45,880 nucleotides of DNA from Pseudomonas sp. PD9R (GCF_019200975.1 NZ_JAHTMR010000008.1:32208-78087); one strand, 5' to 3'; counted from the first letter of the stretch, positions 8,222 to 15,981 are shown. The notes: a model not told the origin generated them from the letters alone. Program-made: numbers and translations.

Positions 8222-9244
8222 CTAGCGCCAGCCAAGTTCGGGCGCGACATGGGTAAGAATCGACTCGATAACGTGCGCGCAGTACTCAACACCCAATTGG
8301 TTTGGCACGGTGAGGAGCACGGTGTCGGCCGCTGCAATGGCCTCATCCTTGGCGAGTTCCGCGATGAGTACATCCGGTTGTGCGGCGTAGTTCCGACCGA
8401 AAATCTTTTGAACATCGTCGTCCAGAAAGCCGATCGTATCGTTGCTCTGCGTGTCGCGACCGAAGTACATGCGGTCCCTGTCGTTCATCAGCGCGAAGAT
8501 ACTGCGACTAACGGACACGCGCGGTTCCCGCGAATGCCCGGCTGCTTTCCAGGCCTCGCGGTAGGCGCGGATCTGTTGGGCCTGCTGGATGTGAAGCGGG
8601 CGGCCGCTTTCGTCGTTCTTCAAGGTCGAGGTTTGCAGGTTCATACCCATGTTGGCGGCCCAAACCGCCGTTGCATCGGAGCCCGAACCCCACCAGATGC
8701 GCTCACGAAGCCCTTCGGAATGCGGTTCAACCCGCAGCAGCCCAGGCGGGTTGGCAAACATCGGCCGTGAATTCGGCTGCGCGAAGCCTTTACCCCGCAG
8801 CGTTTCATAAAAAACTTCGGTATGGCGGCGCGCAAGATCGATATCGGTTTCTCCCTCGTCAGGTGTGTAGCCAAAGTGACGCCATCCGTCGATCACCTGT
8901 TCGCCCGATCCACGGCTGATACCCAGTTGCAGCCGTCCGCCGGCAATCAGATCTGCTGCCCCGGCATCCTCCGCCATGTAGCGCGGGTTTTCGTATCGCA
9001 TGTCGATAACACCCGTGCCGATTTCAATCCGGCTGGTTTTCGCGCCGATCGCCGCGAGCAGCGGAAAGGGCGATGCAAGCTGTTGCGCGAAATGATGGAC
9101 GCGAAAGAACGCCCCATCTGCGCCCAGTGCCTCGGCGGCTACTGCCAGGTCGATCGATTGCAGAAGAACATCGGACGCCGAGCGTGTCCGCGAGCTCGCA
9201 GAGTTGCTCCAGTGGCCAAAAGAGAGGAAGCCGATTTTTTTCAT
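8222..9244 (-). CDS. Luciferase-like (LLM class) flavin-dependent oxidoreductase
   Basis: A 340-residue TIM-barrel protein of the bacterial luciferase/alkanal monooxygenase-like family: starts MKKIGFLSFGHW, continues with AEALGADGAFFRVHHFAQQ, SRIEIGTGVIDMRYENP, AEDAGAADLIAGGRLQLGISRGSG and ends in HVIESILTHVAPELG. These enzymes use reduced FMN or F420 supplied by a partner to oxidise small substrates. ATG 9244 was chosen because the conserved first beta strand begins there; 17 extra in-frame codons reach an ATG at 9295, and the ribosome site is weak for either. It is divergent from a LysR-type gene 148 bp away, which probably regulates it. Confidence 0.88.
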   Translation of the reverse strand: MKKIGFLSFGHWSNSASSRTRSASDVLLQSIDLAVAAEALGADGAFFRVHHFAQQLASPFPLLAAIGAKTSRIEIGTGVIDMRYENPRYMAEDAGAADLIAGGRLQLGISRGSGEQVIDGWRHFGYTPDEGETDIDLARRHTEVFYETLRGKGFAQPNSRPMFANPPGLLRVEPHSEGLRERIWWGSGSDATAVWAANMGMNLQTSTLKNDESGRPLHIQQAQQIRAYREAWKAAGHSREPRVSVSRSIFALMNDRDRMYFGRDTQSNDTIGFLDDDVQKIFGRNYAAQPDVLIAELAKDEAIAAADTVLLTVPNQLGVEYCAHVIESILTHVAPELGWR

Positions 9245-9333
9245 GGGAATGTCGCCAAAAAAGGGTTCAGATACAGAAGAGACCATGACCACCATGAAAC
9301 GGCTTATTCAGGTGGTTTCGCAAGGACATCTAT

Positions 9334-9350
9334 CGAGAACCAAACTCGAG
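9334..9350. promoter_or_regulatory. Candidate LysR operator in divergent promoter region
   Basis: Perfect inverted repeat TCGAG-N7-CTCGA, 43 bp before the lysR start and inside the 148-bp region shared with the divergent oxidoreductase gene. Position and symmetry fit a LysR-type binding site; binding is inferred. Confidence 0.4.
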
Positions 9351-9392
9351 AAAATTGATTTTTTGAGTCGATAAGTTCGGGAGCCGCGACTG

Positions 9393-10304
9393 ATGGAAGC
9401 CAACCGATTCGGAGACATTGCCGCATTCGTCTGCGCCGTGAAGGCCGGGAGTTTTACCGCAGCGGCGGCCTCGCTCGGCTTGACTCGATCGGCAGTGGGC
9501 AAAAGCATTGTTCGCCTGGAGGCCCGGTTGGGTGCACGACTGCTCAATCGCACCACGCGCAAATTGAGCCTGACGGACGAGGGGCAGGTGGCCTTTGATC
9601 GCTGGCGGCAGATTCTCGAGGATCTGGATGAAGTGGACGCGACCATGGCCCTGCGTCGTGGGCGGCCGACGGGCACCTTTAAACTGACGGCACCCCTGTC
9701 CTTTGGTCAGCGCCACATCCTGCCGATTCTGGATGCGTATCTGAAGCAGTGGCCTGAACTGCGTGCGGACGTCTGGTTTACCGATCGCTTTGTCGATCTG
9801 GTCGAGGAGGGCGTCGACATCGCCATTCGAATCGGTGAGCCAAAAGATGATTCACAATTACTGACCCGCACCGTCGGTTGGCAGCAGTTCGCAACGTGTG
9901 CCTCGCCGTCTTACCTGGACCGTTGCGGCGTACCGCAAACACCTGATGAACTGGCCCGGCATGACACCATCGCGTTCATCAGCCGCGAGCGACCCATTGT
10001 CTGGCGTTACCAGACAGCTGCCGGCCTTCATCTACACGAACAGCCGGGGCGCTTGAACATCGACAGTTCTGAAGCCATGCGCGAAGCGGCGCTCGCGGGC
10101 ATCGGCCTGATTCACTTGCCGACTTACATCACGGGTGACGACCTGCGCGACGGAACGCTGGTGGAGGTACTGAAACCCTACCGTGCACCTCCCGACCCCA
10201 TCAGAGTCGTCTATCCCAACAAGCGTCATCTGTCCCCACGCGTTCGCAGATTTATTGATCTGTTGGTTGAGCGTTGGGAGTCAGGCGTACCGTGGGAAAC
10301 CTGA
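9393..10304 (+). CDS. LysR-family transcriptional regulator
   Basis: A 303-residue LTTR. The N-terminal winged helix reads FGDIAAFVCAVKAGSFTAAA, SLGLTRSAVGKSIVRLEARL and LLNRTTRKLSLTDEG (residues 6-64), followed by a linker helix and an effector domain of two lobes (FKLTAPLSFGQRHILPILDAYL; GVDIAIRIGEP; ASPSYLDRCGVPQTPDELARHD; MREAALAGIGLIHLPTY). The subgroup resembles the AaeR/DmlR-like cluster often found divergent from single oxidoreductase genes. It likely controls the divergent LLM oxidoreductase and possibly the second LLM gene 105 bp downstream. Confidence 0.93.
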   Translation: MEANRFGDIAAFVCAVKAGSFTAAAASLGLTRSAVGKSIVRLEARLGARLLNRTTRKLSLTDEGQVAFDRWRQILEDLDEVDATMALRRGRPTGTFKLTAPLSFGQRHILPILDAYLKQWPELRADVWFTDRFVDLVEEGVDIAIRIGEPKDDSQLLTRTVGWQQFATCASPSYLDRCGVPQTPDELARHDTIAFISRERPIVWRYQTAAGLHLHEQPGRLNIDSSEAMREAALAGIGLIHLPTYITGDDLRDGTLVEVLKPYRAPPDPIRVVYPNKRHLSPRVRRFIDLLVERWESGVPWET

Positions 10305-10409
10305 ATCGATTGGGGATTCCGTGGACCCTGTACGGGGCTTCAGGTGCTGTTTATCCGCGCTTTGGATTCAATAAAGATGTCAGTCATCGCCACTCACGAG
10401 ACTGCCATC

Positions 10410-11426
10410 ATGACCACTGCCACACACGTCGCGCCGCCGCCTGTTGCCTTACCAACCCCTCATCCGTCGCTTGAACGTCACCCTGGTTTTCAACGTTTGT
10501 TTCAGCCAGAGGCGCTGACAATTGGCCTGATTTTGCCCCTTGAAACCCATGCCGGCCGACCGGCGCCGACCATGCGCGGTCACGTGGAAATGGCGCAACG
10601 CGCCGAAGCGCTTGGCTTTGGTGCGTTATGGATGCGTGACATTCCGTTTTATGATCCGGGGTATGGCGACGTGGCGCACATTTTTGAGCCGCTGGTCTAC
10701 ATCGGCTTCCTGGCTGCCGCTACACGCAGCATTGTCTTGGGAACCACCGGCATCGTATTGCCCACGCATGAGCCAATGTACCTTGCCAAGCAAGCGACAT
10801 CGCTGGATCAACTCAGCGAAGGTCGCCTGGTGTTGGGGCTCTCTTCGGGCGATCGATTCAGTGATTACCCGATGCTGGGCATCGATTATGAAACCCGTGG
10901 TGATCGCTACCGTGATGCCTTTTCGGTGTTTCGAACCCTGACCGAGCAGAGCTTTCCTCGCTTCAAATCCGAACGATTCGGCGGCTCGCCTGGCACCCTC
11001 GACCTGGTGCCGAAAGCGCCGTACGGACGCGTGCCCTCGATCGCAGTCGGCCAGGCACAACAGACTATTGAATGGTTGGCTCAGCACCTGGATGGCTACC
11101 TTGCCGGCGTCCAGAGTCCCGAACGCCTGGCATCGTTGGGCGAAAGCTGGCACAGCACAGTGCGAGCGGCCGAAGGTCGGAACGCGTTCAAACCGTTAGG
11201 ACTTGGCGGCTATCTCGACCTTAGCGACAACCCGGATCAGCCGTTCCAGCGCATTCAGGGCGGCTTTCGGGCGGGACGCAACGGCCTGCGCAATTACCTT
11301 GAGCAGGCGCAATCGGCCGGTGTTTCGCACATCGCGCTCAACCCCAAGGTCAGCCTGCAACCCTACGGCGAAATCCTCGACGAGCTCGGTGAGTACGTCT
11401 TGCCGCACTTTGCCTCACATGCATGA
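10410..11426 (+). CDS. LLM class flavin-dependent oxidoreductase (second copy, different subgroup)
   Basis: About 338 residues of the luciferase-like fold: LTIGLILPLETHAGRPAPTM at strand 1, MAQRAEALGFGALWMRDIPF, STRSIVLGT-like strand (AATRSIVLGTTGIVLP), KQATSLDQLSEGRLVLGLSSGDR and a C-terminal helix GEILDELGEYVLPHF. It shares the fold but little sequence with the divergent LLM protein at 8222-9244. This subgroup is known mainly as a conserved oxidoreductase of unknown substrate. The start is uncertain: ATG 10410 was chosen, while ATG 10377 and 10344 are in frame and no ribosome site is strong. It follows the LysR gene on the same strand. Confidence 0.87.
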   Translation: MTTATHVAPPPVALPTPHPSLERHPGFQRLFQPEALTIGLILPLETHAGRPAPTMRGHVEMAQRAEALGFGALWMRDIPFYDPGYGDVAHIFEPLVYIGFLAAATRSIVLGTTGIVLPTHEPMYLAKQATSLDQLSEGRLVLGLSSGDRFSDYPMLGIDYETRGDRYRDAFSVFRTLTEQSFPRFKSERFGGSPGTLDLVPKAPYGRVPSIAVGQAQQTIEWLAQHLDGYLAGVQSPERLASLGESWHSTVRAAEGRNAFKPLGLGGYLDLSDNPDQPFQRIQGGFRAGRNGLRNYLEQAQSAGVSHIALNPKVSLQPYGEILDELGEYVLPHFASHA

Positions 11427-11436
11427 GGTTGTTGAC

Positions 11437-11467
11437 GGGCGGGAACGCCTTGACCGAATTCCCGCCC
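11437..11467. repeat. Inverted repeat downstream of the LLM gene
   Basis: Nine-base arms GGGCGGGAA and TTCCCGCCC separated by 13 bases, 10 bp after the stop codon. It is followed by A rather than T, so it is not a standard intrinsic terminator on the plus strand, but the hairpin may still stabilise the mRNA end. Confidence 0.6.
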
Positions 11468-11624
11468 AAAAAAACCGCTCGTGGGATTGCGTTTAACGTG
11501 AATAAATATTAACTGGCTGTTTTAAAACAAATATTTTCTGATTGGGCTTCCCAGACGGCGAGAAAGTTGATAAATTTCCGCCCGCTCTTGCAAAGGCTCC
11601 TACCGGGCTTGAAGCAACAGTTTC

Positions 11625-11699
11625 AGGGGCGTCGCCAAGCGGTAAGGCAGCAGGTTTTGATCCTGCCATGCGTTGGTTCAAATCCAGCCGCCCCTGCCA
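11625..11699 (+). tRNA. tRNA-Gln (anticodon TTG)
   Basis: A 75-base cloverleaf. Acceptor stem AGGGGCG pairs with CGCCCCT, discriminator G and encoded CCA follow. The D arm is GCC-AAGCGGTAA-GGC, the anticodon arm GCAGG-TTTTGAT-CCTGC with TTG at positions 34-36, and the T arm GTTGG-TTCAAAT-CCAGC. All stems pair (one G-T in the T stem). It stands alone, with an intrinsic terminator 70 bp downstream. Confidence 0.95.
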
Positions 11700-11769
11700 T
11701 TTTCTACACGTTCATCCAGGCCTGCCTCAGCCAGCAGGTGCGGCGCCAGGATGATCGGCTTTATCAGAA

Positions 11770-11801
11770 ACGCCAGTCCCGATCGGACTGGCGTTTTTTT
11801 A
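11770..11801 (+). terminator. Rho-independent terminator after tRNA-Gln
   Basis: Perfect 11-bp stem AACGCCAGTCC / GGACTGGCGTT with a 5-base loop, running directly into seven T. It is the expected end of the tRNA transcript. Confidence 0.92.
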
Positions 11802-12061
11802 TGTCCGCTGAAAATCCCCTCGATCTGCCTCCGCTTTGATCCATCCGGACACGGATAATGGCCATTACGATCTCCTTTTGGCCAACCTAACGCTGTGAAC
11901 CGTCCAGGCTGTCAGCAAGAATCGAAGCGGGTTGCCGACGCAACACCGCCCAACCATTCCAATAACCAGAATCGTTGATCTTCCTTGCCCTTGGCCATCT
12001 ACGGGCCGCATGCCGTGTACAAAACATAAAAACCATCGAGCTGACATTGGGGAACTGATCC
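11802..12061. other. Non-coding stretch before the polyamine-binding protein gene
   Basis: I see no credible gene or repeat here. It contains a short palindrome (AATGGCCATT at about 11858) and, at its end, TTGGGG nine bases before the start codon of the next gene. It presumably holds that gene's promoter, but no convincing -35/-10 pair stands out. Confidence 0.6.
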
Positions 12062-13162
12062 ATGGACACTATGAAACGCATTTTGGGCGCCACGGTTTGT
12101 GGGCTGACGTTACTGGCCAGCGCCGTGCACGCCGAACAGCGCGAGTTGCGGGTGTACAACTGGGCGGACTACATTTTGCCGTCCGTGCCCAAGGACTTCG
12201 CCGCGCAAAGCGGCATCAAAGTGACCTGGGACACCTTCGACACCAACGAGTCCCTGGAGGCCAAGTTACTGACCGGTAACTCCGGTTACGATTTGGTGGT
12301 GCCATCGAATCAGTTCATCGAAACCCAGATCAAGGCCGGCGTGTTCCAGAAACTGGACAAGTCCAAACTGCCCAACTGGCAGCATCAGGACCCGGCACTG
12401 CTCAAACTGCTGGACAAGAACGACCTCGGCAACCAGTACGGCGTGCCTTACATGTACGGCACCGTGCTGATCGGTTTCAACCCGGCCAAGGTCAAGGCTG
12501 CACTGGGAGACAATGCGCCGGTGGACAGTTGGGATCTGGTGTTCAAACCCGAGAACATGGAGAAGCTGAAGTCGTGCGGCGTGGCGATGCTCGACTCGCC
12601 TTCGGAAATTCTGCCGCTGGCCCTGCACTATCTGGGGCTGGACCCGAACAGCCAGAACCCGGACGACTACGAAAAAGCCAAGGCGCTAATGCTGAAGATT
12701 CGTCCCTACGTGACCTACTTCAACTCCGCCAAGTACATGACCGACATCGCCAATGGCGATATCTGCGTCGCCATCGGTTATTCGGGAAGCTTCTACCAGT
12801 TCGGCAATCGAGCGAAGGAGGCGGGCAACGGGGTGGTCGTAGACTGGCGTCTGCCGAAGGAGGGCGCACCGATCTGGTTTGATACCTTCGCTATTCCAAA
12901 AAGCGCGAAGAACGTCGAGGAGGCCCACGAATTCCTCAATACCTTGCTGGAGCCGAAAGTCATCGCGCCGATCAGTGATTTTCTCGGTTACCCCAACGCC
13001 AACAAAGACTCGCTGGCGCTGATCAACAAGGACATCACCGGCAACCCGAACCTGACGCCGACCAGCGAAGCCCTGAAAACACTCTATGTGGTGCAGCCGT
13101 TGCCGCAAAAGCTGGAGCGGGTTCGCACACGGGTCTGGACCAGCATCAAGTCGGATAAATAA
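12062..13162 (+). CDS. Periplasmic polyamine-binding protein (PotF/SpuD-like), orphan
   Basis: A 366-residue extracellular solute-binding protein with a Sec signal (MKRILGATVCGLTLLASAVHA). Family signatures are LRVYNWADYILPSVPKDFAAQSG, VTWDTFDTNESLEAKLL, SGYDLVVPSNQFIETQIKAG, QYGVPYMYGTVLIGFNP, NGDICVAIGYSGSFYQ and GAPIWFDTFAIPKSAKN. These proteins capture putrescine or spermidine in the periplasm and deliver it to a PotGHI-type ABC transporter. No permease or ATPase lies nearby; the next gene is a convergent ohrR. It may serve a transporter encoded elsewhere or act as a sensor. Start: ATG 12062 has GGGG upstream; ATG 12071 is equally compatible with the signal peptide. Confidence 0.93.
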   Translation: MDTMKRILGATVCGLTLLASAVHAEQRELRVYNWADYILPSVPKDFAAQSGIKVTWDTFDTNESLEAKLLTGNSGYDLVVPSNQFIETQIKAGVFQKLDKSKLPNWQHQDPALLKLLDKNDLGNQYGVPYMYGTVLIGFNPAKVKAALGDNAPVDSWDLVFKPENMEKLKSCGVAMLDSPSEILPLALHYLGLDPNSQNPDDYEKAKALMLKIRPYVTYFNSAKYMTDIANGDICVAIGYSGSFYQFGNRAKEAGNGVVVDWRLPKEGAPIWFDTFAIPKSAKNVEEAHEFLNTLLEPKVIAPISDFLGYPNANKDSLALINKDITGNPNLTPTSEALKTLYVVQPLPQKLERVRTRVWTSIKSDK

Positions 13163-13185
13163 CCCGCGTTGCAAACACCAAACAA

Positions 13186-13280
13186 CTGCAGGAGCCGAGC
13201 TTGCTCGCGATGAGGCCATAACATTCAACGACTGTGTTGACTGTCAGGCCGCTATCGCGAGCAAACTCGGCTCCTACAGT
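13186..13280. repeat. REP/BIME inverted pair overlapping the 3' end of ohrR
   Basis: Arms AGGAGCCGAGCTTGCTCGCGA and its near-complement (ATCGCGAGCAAACTCGGCTCC) flank a spacer with GGCCATAACATTCAAC. The right arm runs into the last codons of ohrR: the ohrR stop codon (13274-13276) lies inside the repeat's CTCCTACAG end. It separates two convergent genes and could form a long hairpin. Confidence 0.85.
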
Positions 13281-13729
13281 TTTTGTGTGGTTCGAATCAG
13301 GTTGTTGCGCAGTGCGACGATTGCCTTTTGCATTTGCACAAAATCGTCAGGATCAAGCCCTGTTTGCGGGAAACCTTCTTCGCTGAGGCCTTCGCGCAGC
13401 TTTCGACCTTCTTTCGTCAGGCTGATGCGCACTTGGCGTTCGTCTTCCGGGTCGCGTTGGCGCAGCAGAAAACCCATTGCCTCAAGCTTTTTCAGAATCG
13501 GTGTAAGGGTGTTGGATTCGAGAAACAGCTTTTCGCCGAGGCTGCCGACGGTCTGGTTGTCCTGCTCCCATAACGCAACAAGGGTGATGTATTGCGTATA
13601 GGTCAGCCCAAGCTGTTCGAGCATCGGCTTGTAAGCCTTGCCGAACGCCAGGTTGGTGGAATAGACCGCAAAACACAGGAAGTCGGAGAGCTTGAGGTCC
13701 AGCGCGGCTGTTTTCTCGGTGTTTTTCAT
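13274..13729 (-). CDS. ohrR: OhrR, MarR-family organic hydroperoxide sensor
   Basis: A 151-residue MarR protein starting MKNTEKTAALDLKLSDFLCFAVYS. The reactive Cys19 in DFLCF corresponds to the peroxide-sensing Cys of OhrR proteins; conserved Tyr follow in YKPMLEQLGLTYTQYITL. The winged helix covers VGSLGEKLFLESNTLTPILKKLEAMGFLLRQRDPEDERQVRISLT. One Cys only makes it a 1-Cys type, oxidised to sulphenate and then mixed disulphide or overoxidised. ATG 13729 was preferred over upstream ATGs by alignment. A palindrome at 13771-13782, shared with both ohr genes, marks its own promoter, indicating autorepression. The stop codon sits inside a REP arm. Confidence 0.93.
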   Translation of the reverse strand: MKNTEKTAALDLKLSDFLCFAVYSTNLAFGKAYKPMLEQLGLTYTQYITLVALWEQDNQTVGSLGEKLFLESNTLTPILKKLEAMGFLLRQRDPEDERQVRISLTKEGRKLREGLSEEGFPQTGLDPDDFVQMQKAIVALRNNLIRTTQKL

Positions 13730-13770
13730 GGGAGTTCTCATTGGCCAAACTTGCAAGACCGAAACTATAC

Positions 13771-13782
13771 GTCGTATGCGAT
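13771..13782. promoter_or_regulatory. OhrR box upstream of ohrR
   Basis: GTCGTATGCGAT, 42 bp before the ohrR start. It matches the elements before both ohr genes (consensus RTCGYATGCGAT), identifying a local OhrR regulon. Confidence 0.75.
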
Positions 13783-13892
13783 GGTGTCGGAAGGGCGCGA
13801 AACTTGGCAGTTGTCATGCTTGCACTTCAGACCCGTAAAGGCCGACGGCCGGCTCGCTGGGGATGACCCTGGCGGACCGGCCGTGCGGTGCG

Positions 13893-14345
13893 TTACGCGG
13901 TGACTGCGTTCAGGACAACGTCAATGTTACCGCGTGTTGCCTTGGAGTAAGGGCAGATGGAATCGGCGATGTGGGCCAGTTCAGTCGCGACATTTTGTTC
14001 CAGCCCTGGCACGCGAAGGGTCAGTCGGGCCTGGAGAAAGTAAGCCTCACCGGTCTGGCCCAGATCAACCTCGATGTCGACCGCTGTGTCTGTCGGCAAT
14101 GTCACATTCAACTGCTTGGCAGCCAGGCCCACCGCCGCGATGTAGCAGGCCGACCAAGCTCCGGCGAACAATTGCTCGGCTTTCGGGTGTGGCTGGACGG
14201 CGGTGAGCACATGCGCCGGTGTGGCGCTGCCGGGCGACGACAGCTCAATGTCGAGGTTGCCGTTATGGCCGCGTGAAGTGTTGCTCGCGGCGTTGTGGGT
14301 GGTGTGGGTTTTGCCGGAGGCCAGTACTTTTTCGATCTTGCTCAT
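13893..14345 (-). CDS. Organic hydroperoxide resistance peroxidase Ohr (copy 1)
   Basis: A 150-residue OsmC/Ohr-family thiol peroxidase. The two redox cysteines are in LFAGAWSACY (Cys67) and ADSICPYSKATRGNIDV (Cys131); the catalytic Arg/Glu partners lie in TSRGHNGNLDIELSSPG and PKAEQLF. Ohr reduces fatty-acid and other organic hydroperoxides in the cytoplasm using lipoylated proteins. It is second of two adjacent, similarly oriented copies, about 80% identical by my count, each with its own OhrR box, so each has its own promoter rather than being only a co-transcribed duplicate. Confidence 0.95.
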   Translation of the reverse strand: MSKIEKVLASGKTHTTHNAASNTSRGHNGNLDIELSSPGSATPAHVLTAVQPHPKAEQLFAGAWSACYIAAVGLAAKQLNVTLPTDTAVDIEVDLGQTGEAYFLQARLTLRVPGLEQNVATELAHIADSICPYSKATRGNIDVVLNAVTA

Positions 14346-14391
14346 GATGATTCCCTCAGGTGTTAAAAGTTTGCAGTTCGTGTGCGCTTTA

Positions 14392-14403
14392 ATCGCATGC
14401 GAT
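14392..14403. promoter_or_regulatory. OhrR box upstream of ohr copy 1
   Basis: Perfect 12-bp palindrome ATCGCATGCGAT, 47 bp before the copy-1 start and 20 bp after the copy-2 stop. The same element occurs before ohr copy 2 and ohrR. Confidence 0.8.
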
Positions 14404-14423
14404 ATTTATGATGGGTTCAGACA

Positions 14424-14876
14424 TCACGCCGTCATTACGTTCAGGGCAACGTCGATATTGCCGCGTGTAGCTTTGGAGTACGGGCAGATGGAATCAGCAA
14501 TGTGCGCCAGTTCGGTCGCGACATCGTGTGCCAACCCCGGCACGCGAAGGGTCAGTCGGGCCTGAAGGAAGTAGGCCGGACCAGTCTGGCCCAGGTCGAC
14601 TTCGATGTCGACGGACAGATCCGCCGGCAGCACGATGTTGCGCTCTTGGGCTACCAGCCCGACCGCGGCGGTGTAGCAGGCCGACCATGCACCGGCGAAC
14701 AGTTGCTCTGCTTTCGGGTGCGGCTGAGTGGCAGCGAATACATGGGCTGGCTGGTTCGAGCCGGGTGACGACAGTTCGATGTCGAGGTTGCCGTTATGGC
14801 CGCGCGAAGTACGGCCAGCGCTGCTCAGGGTGGTGTGGGTTTTACCGGTAACCAGGACTTTTTCGATCTTGCTCAT
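14424..14876 (-). CDS. Organic hydroperoxide resistance peroxidase Ohr (copy 2)
   Basis: A 150-residue paralogue of the neighbouring Ohr, with the same cysteines (LFAGAWSACY, Cys67; DSICPYSKATRG, Cys131). The start at ATG 14876 is set by alignment with copy 1 (both begin MSKIEKVL); an in-frame ATG 19 codons upstream overlaps promoter sequence. Differences from copy 1 cluster in the N-terminal strand (residues 17-22) and helix 75-88, regions that shape the substrate pocket entrance, so the copies may prefer different hydroperoxides. That is inference. Confidence 0.95.
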   Translation of the reverse strand: MSKIEKVLVTGKTHTTLSSAGRTSRGHNGNLDIELSSPGSNQPAHVFAATQPHPKAEQLFAGAWSACYTAAVGLVAQERNIVLPADLSVDIEVDLGQTGPAYFLQARLTLRVPGLAHDVATELAHIADSICPYSKATRGNIDVALNVMTA

Positions 14877-14931
14877 GGGGGGTGAATCCTCGAAGCTGCA
14901 TTTAATTGGATTTAGTGTCGCATTCGCTTGC

Positions 14932-14979
14932 ATCGTATGCGATGTAAATAATATTCCCGCAGAACCTAATCCGCGTCAA
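14932..14979 (-). promoter_or_regulatory. Promoter and OhrR box of ohr copy 2
   Basis: ATCGTATGCGAT at 14932-14943 is the third copy of the OhrR box. Reading the minus strand, TTGACG (14979-14974) makes a good -35, an AT-rich AATATTAT segment follows about 18 bases later as -10, and the box lies just downstream over the likely transcription start, where a repressor would block polymerase. Confidence 0.65.
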
Positions 14980-15022
14980 GGGGTAGATGTCTACTTTGGC
15001 GACGAACGGTCGAGGGCAACAA

Positions 15023-15051
15023 TGAGCTAACGCAAGCTACGCTCCCACAGG
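15023..15051. repeat. Single REP-like arm
   Basis: GCTAACGCAAGCTACGCTCCCACAG, a lone arm of the intergenic repeat family (complement reads CTGTGGGAGCGTAGCTTGCG), just downstream of the outer membrane protein gene. No partner arm nearby. Confidence 0.6.
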
Positions 15052-15067
15052 ATATGGATGGGGGCCC

Positions 15068-15880
15068 TTACCGTGGAAACAGCAAGGTCACCGCCATGCG
15101 AAAGCCCCAGCCTTGTGCGCCATCGTCCGGGCTGTCGAGCCAATACCGTGGTCCGGCCTGGATCGTCAGGGGTTGACCGCCGATTTTCAGCAGCTGGGTG
15201 ACGGTCAAGTTGACCGGCACTGACCACTGCCTGGTTTGCCAGTCATAGGTCGATTCGGTGTTCACGCCGAACGTGGTGTAGGTCGCGTTGGTATAGGAGA
15301 GGAAGGGCTGCAAGAAGGTCTGGTTGACCTTGTCCTTGTCATCCGGAGGGCTGCCGTCCAGGCCCCAGATATGGTTGGCTAGAATGCCGCGGGTCCAGCC
15401 GTTTGACTGCTTGAGCGCGACGGCCGTAGGACCGAGCCCCCATTGTTTGTTGCTCAGCAATTTATCGCTGCCGGTGGGAATCAGCAGCGCAGGACCGGCG
15501 CCGAGTATCCAGCCACTGTCGGTAGGTTTTGTCGGGGAAAAGAAAAAACTCTGGGTTATATCGCCGATGCCGGATTTGTCCGCCGCGCCATTCGGTGCCA
15601 GGCCGTGCTGGTCGATCACCGGCAGGATGGTGCGCGAGATCAGGTTCCAGTCGTCGTTCAATCGGAAGGGCAGCACCGGCTGAATATTGGTGACACTGTG
15701 CATGCCGTCGCCGGTCGAACCCATCTTCTGGTCCCAGTTGTATTGCACCGGAAGGCTGTACATCGCGGCGACCGGGTTGAGGGCTTTTTTGGCCAGCTCT
15801 GCCGAGTCGTCGGCGTGGCTCAAGCCACATTGCAGCCACAGTGGCAAAGTCCACAGCAGCGTGAGTGGTGCACGTGACAT
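15068..15880 (-). CDS. Predicted outer membrane beta-barrel protein of unknown substrate
   Basis: A 270-residue protein with a Sec signal (MSRAPLTLLWTLPLWLQCGLSHA). ATG 15880 was chosen for its strong AGGAGGGAAC site. After the signal come ALNPVAAMYSLPVQYNWDQ, PVLPFRLNDDWNLISRTILPV, SGIGDITQSFFFSPTKP, ILGAGPALLIPTGSD and a final amphipathic strand (GWGFRMAVTLLFPR). Alternating hydrophobic residues and Gly/aromatic girdles indicate a barrel. Relatives in Pseudomonas are often annotated only as transporter or neuromedin-U-like, and resemble the MetA-pathway phenol-degradation barrel family. No neighbouring gene indicates a substrate. Confidence 0.8.
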   Translation of the reverse strand: MSRAPLTLLWTLPLWLQCGLSHADDSAELAKKALNPVAAMYSLPVQYNWDQKMGSTGDGMHSVTNIQPVLPFRLNDDWNLISRTILPVIDQHGLAPNGAADKSGIGDITQSFFFSPTKPTDSGWILGAGPALLIPTGSDKLLSNKQWGLGPTAVALKQSNGWTRGILANHIWGLDGSPPDDKDKVNQTFLQPFLSYTNATYTTFGVNTESTYDWQTRQWSVPVNLTVTQLLKIGGQPLTIQAGPRYWLDSPDDGAQGWGFRMAVTLLFPR

Positions 15881-15940
15881 GTTCCCTCCTGGTGGGCAAC
15901 CCACTCTGCCTGCGAGGTCATGCTGATGTCTGTCTCATGC

Positions 15941-15972
15941 AAAAGGGGGCTGGCTGATGGCTGGCCCCCTTC
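15941..15972 (-). terminator. Intrinsic terminator of the lipoprotein gene
   Basis: On the minus strand, AAGGGGGC pairs with GCCCCCTT around an inner paired segment (10-bp core with two G-T pairs), followed by TTTT. It lies 10 bp after the lipoprotein stop codon. Confidence 0.75.
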
Positions 15973-15981
15973 GCTTTACGT

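Noticed and set aside
11437..11467. Inverted repeat as an intrinsic terminator of the second LLM gene
   Set aside because: The stem is followed by A residues, not T, on the plus strand; listed only as an inverted repeat.
11625..11801. tRNA-Gln as an integration site for a mobile island
   Set aside because: The tRNA is intact but no integrase, direct repeat of its 3' end, or change in gene character follows it.
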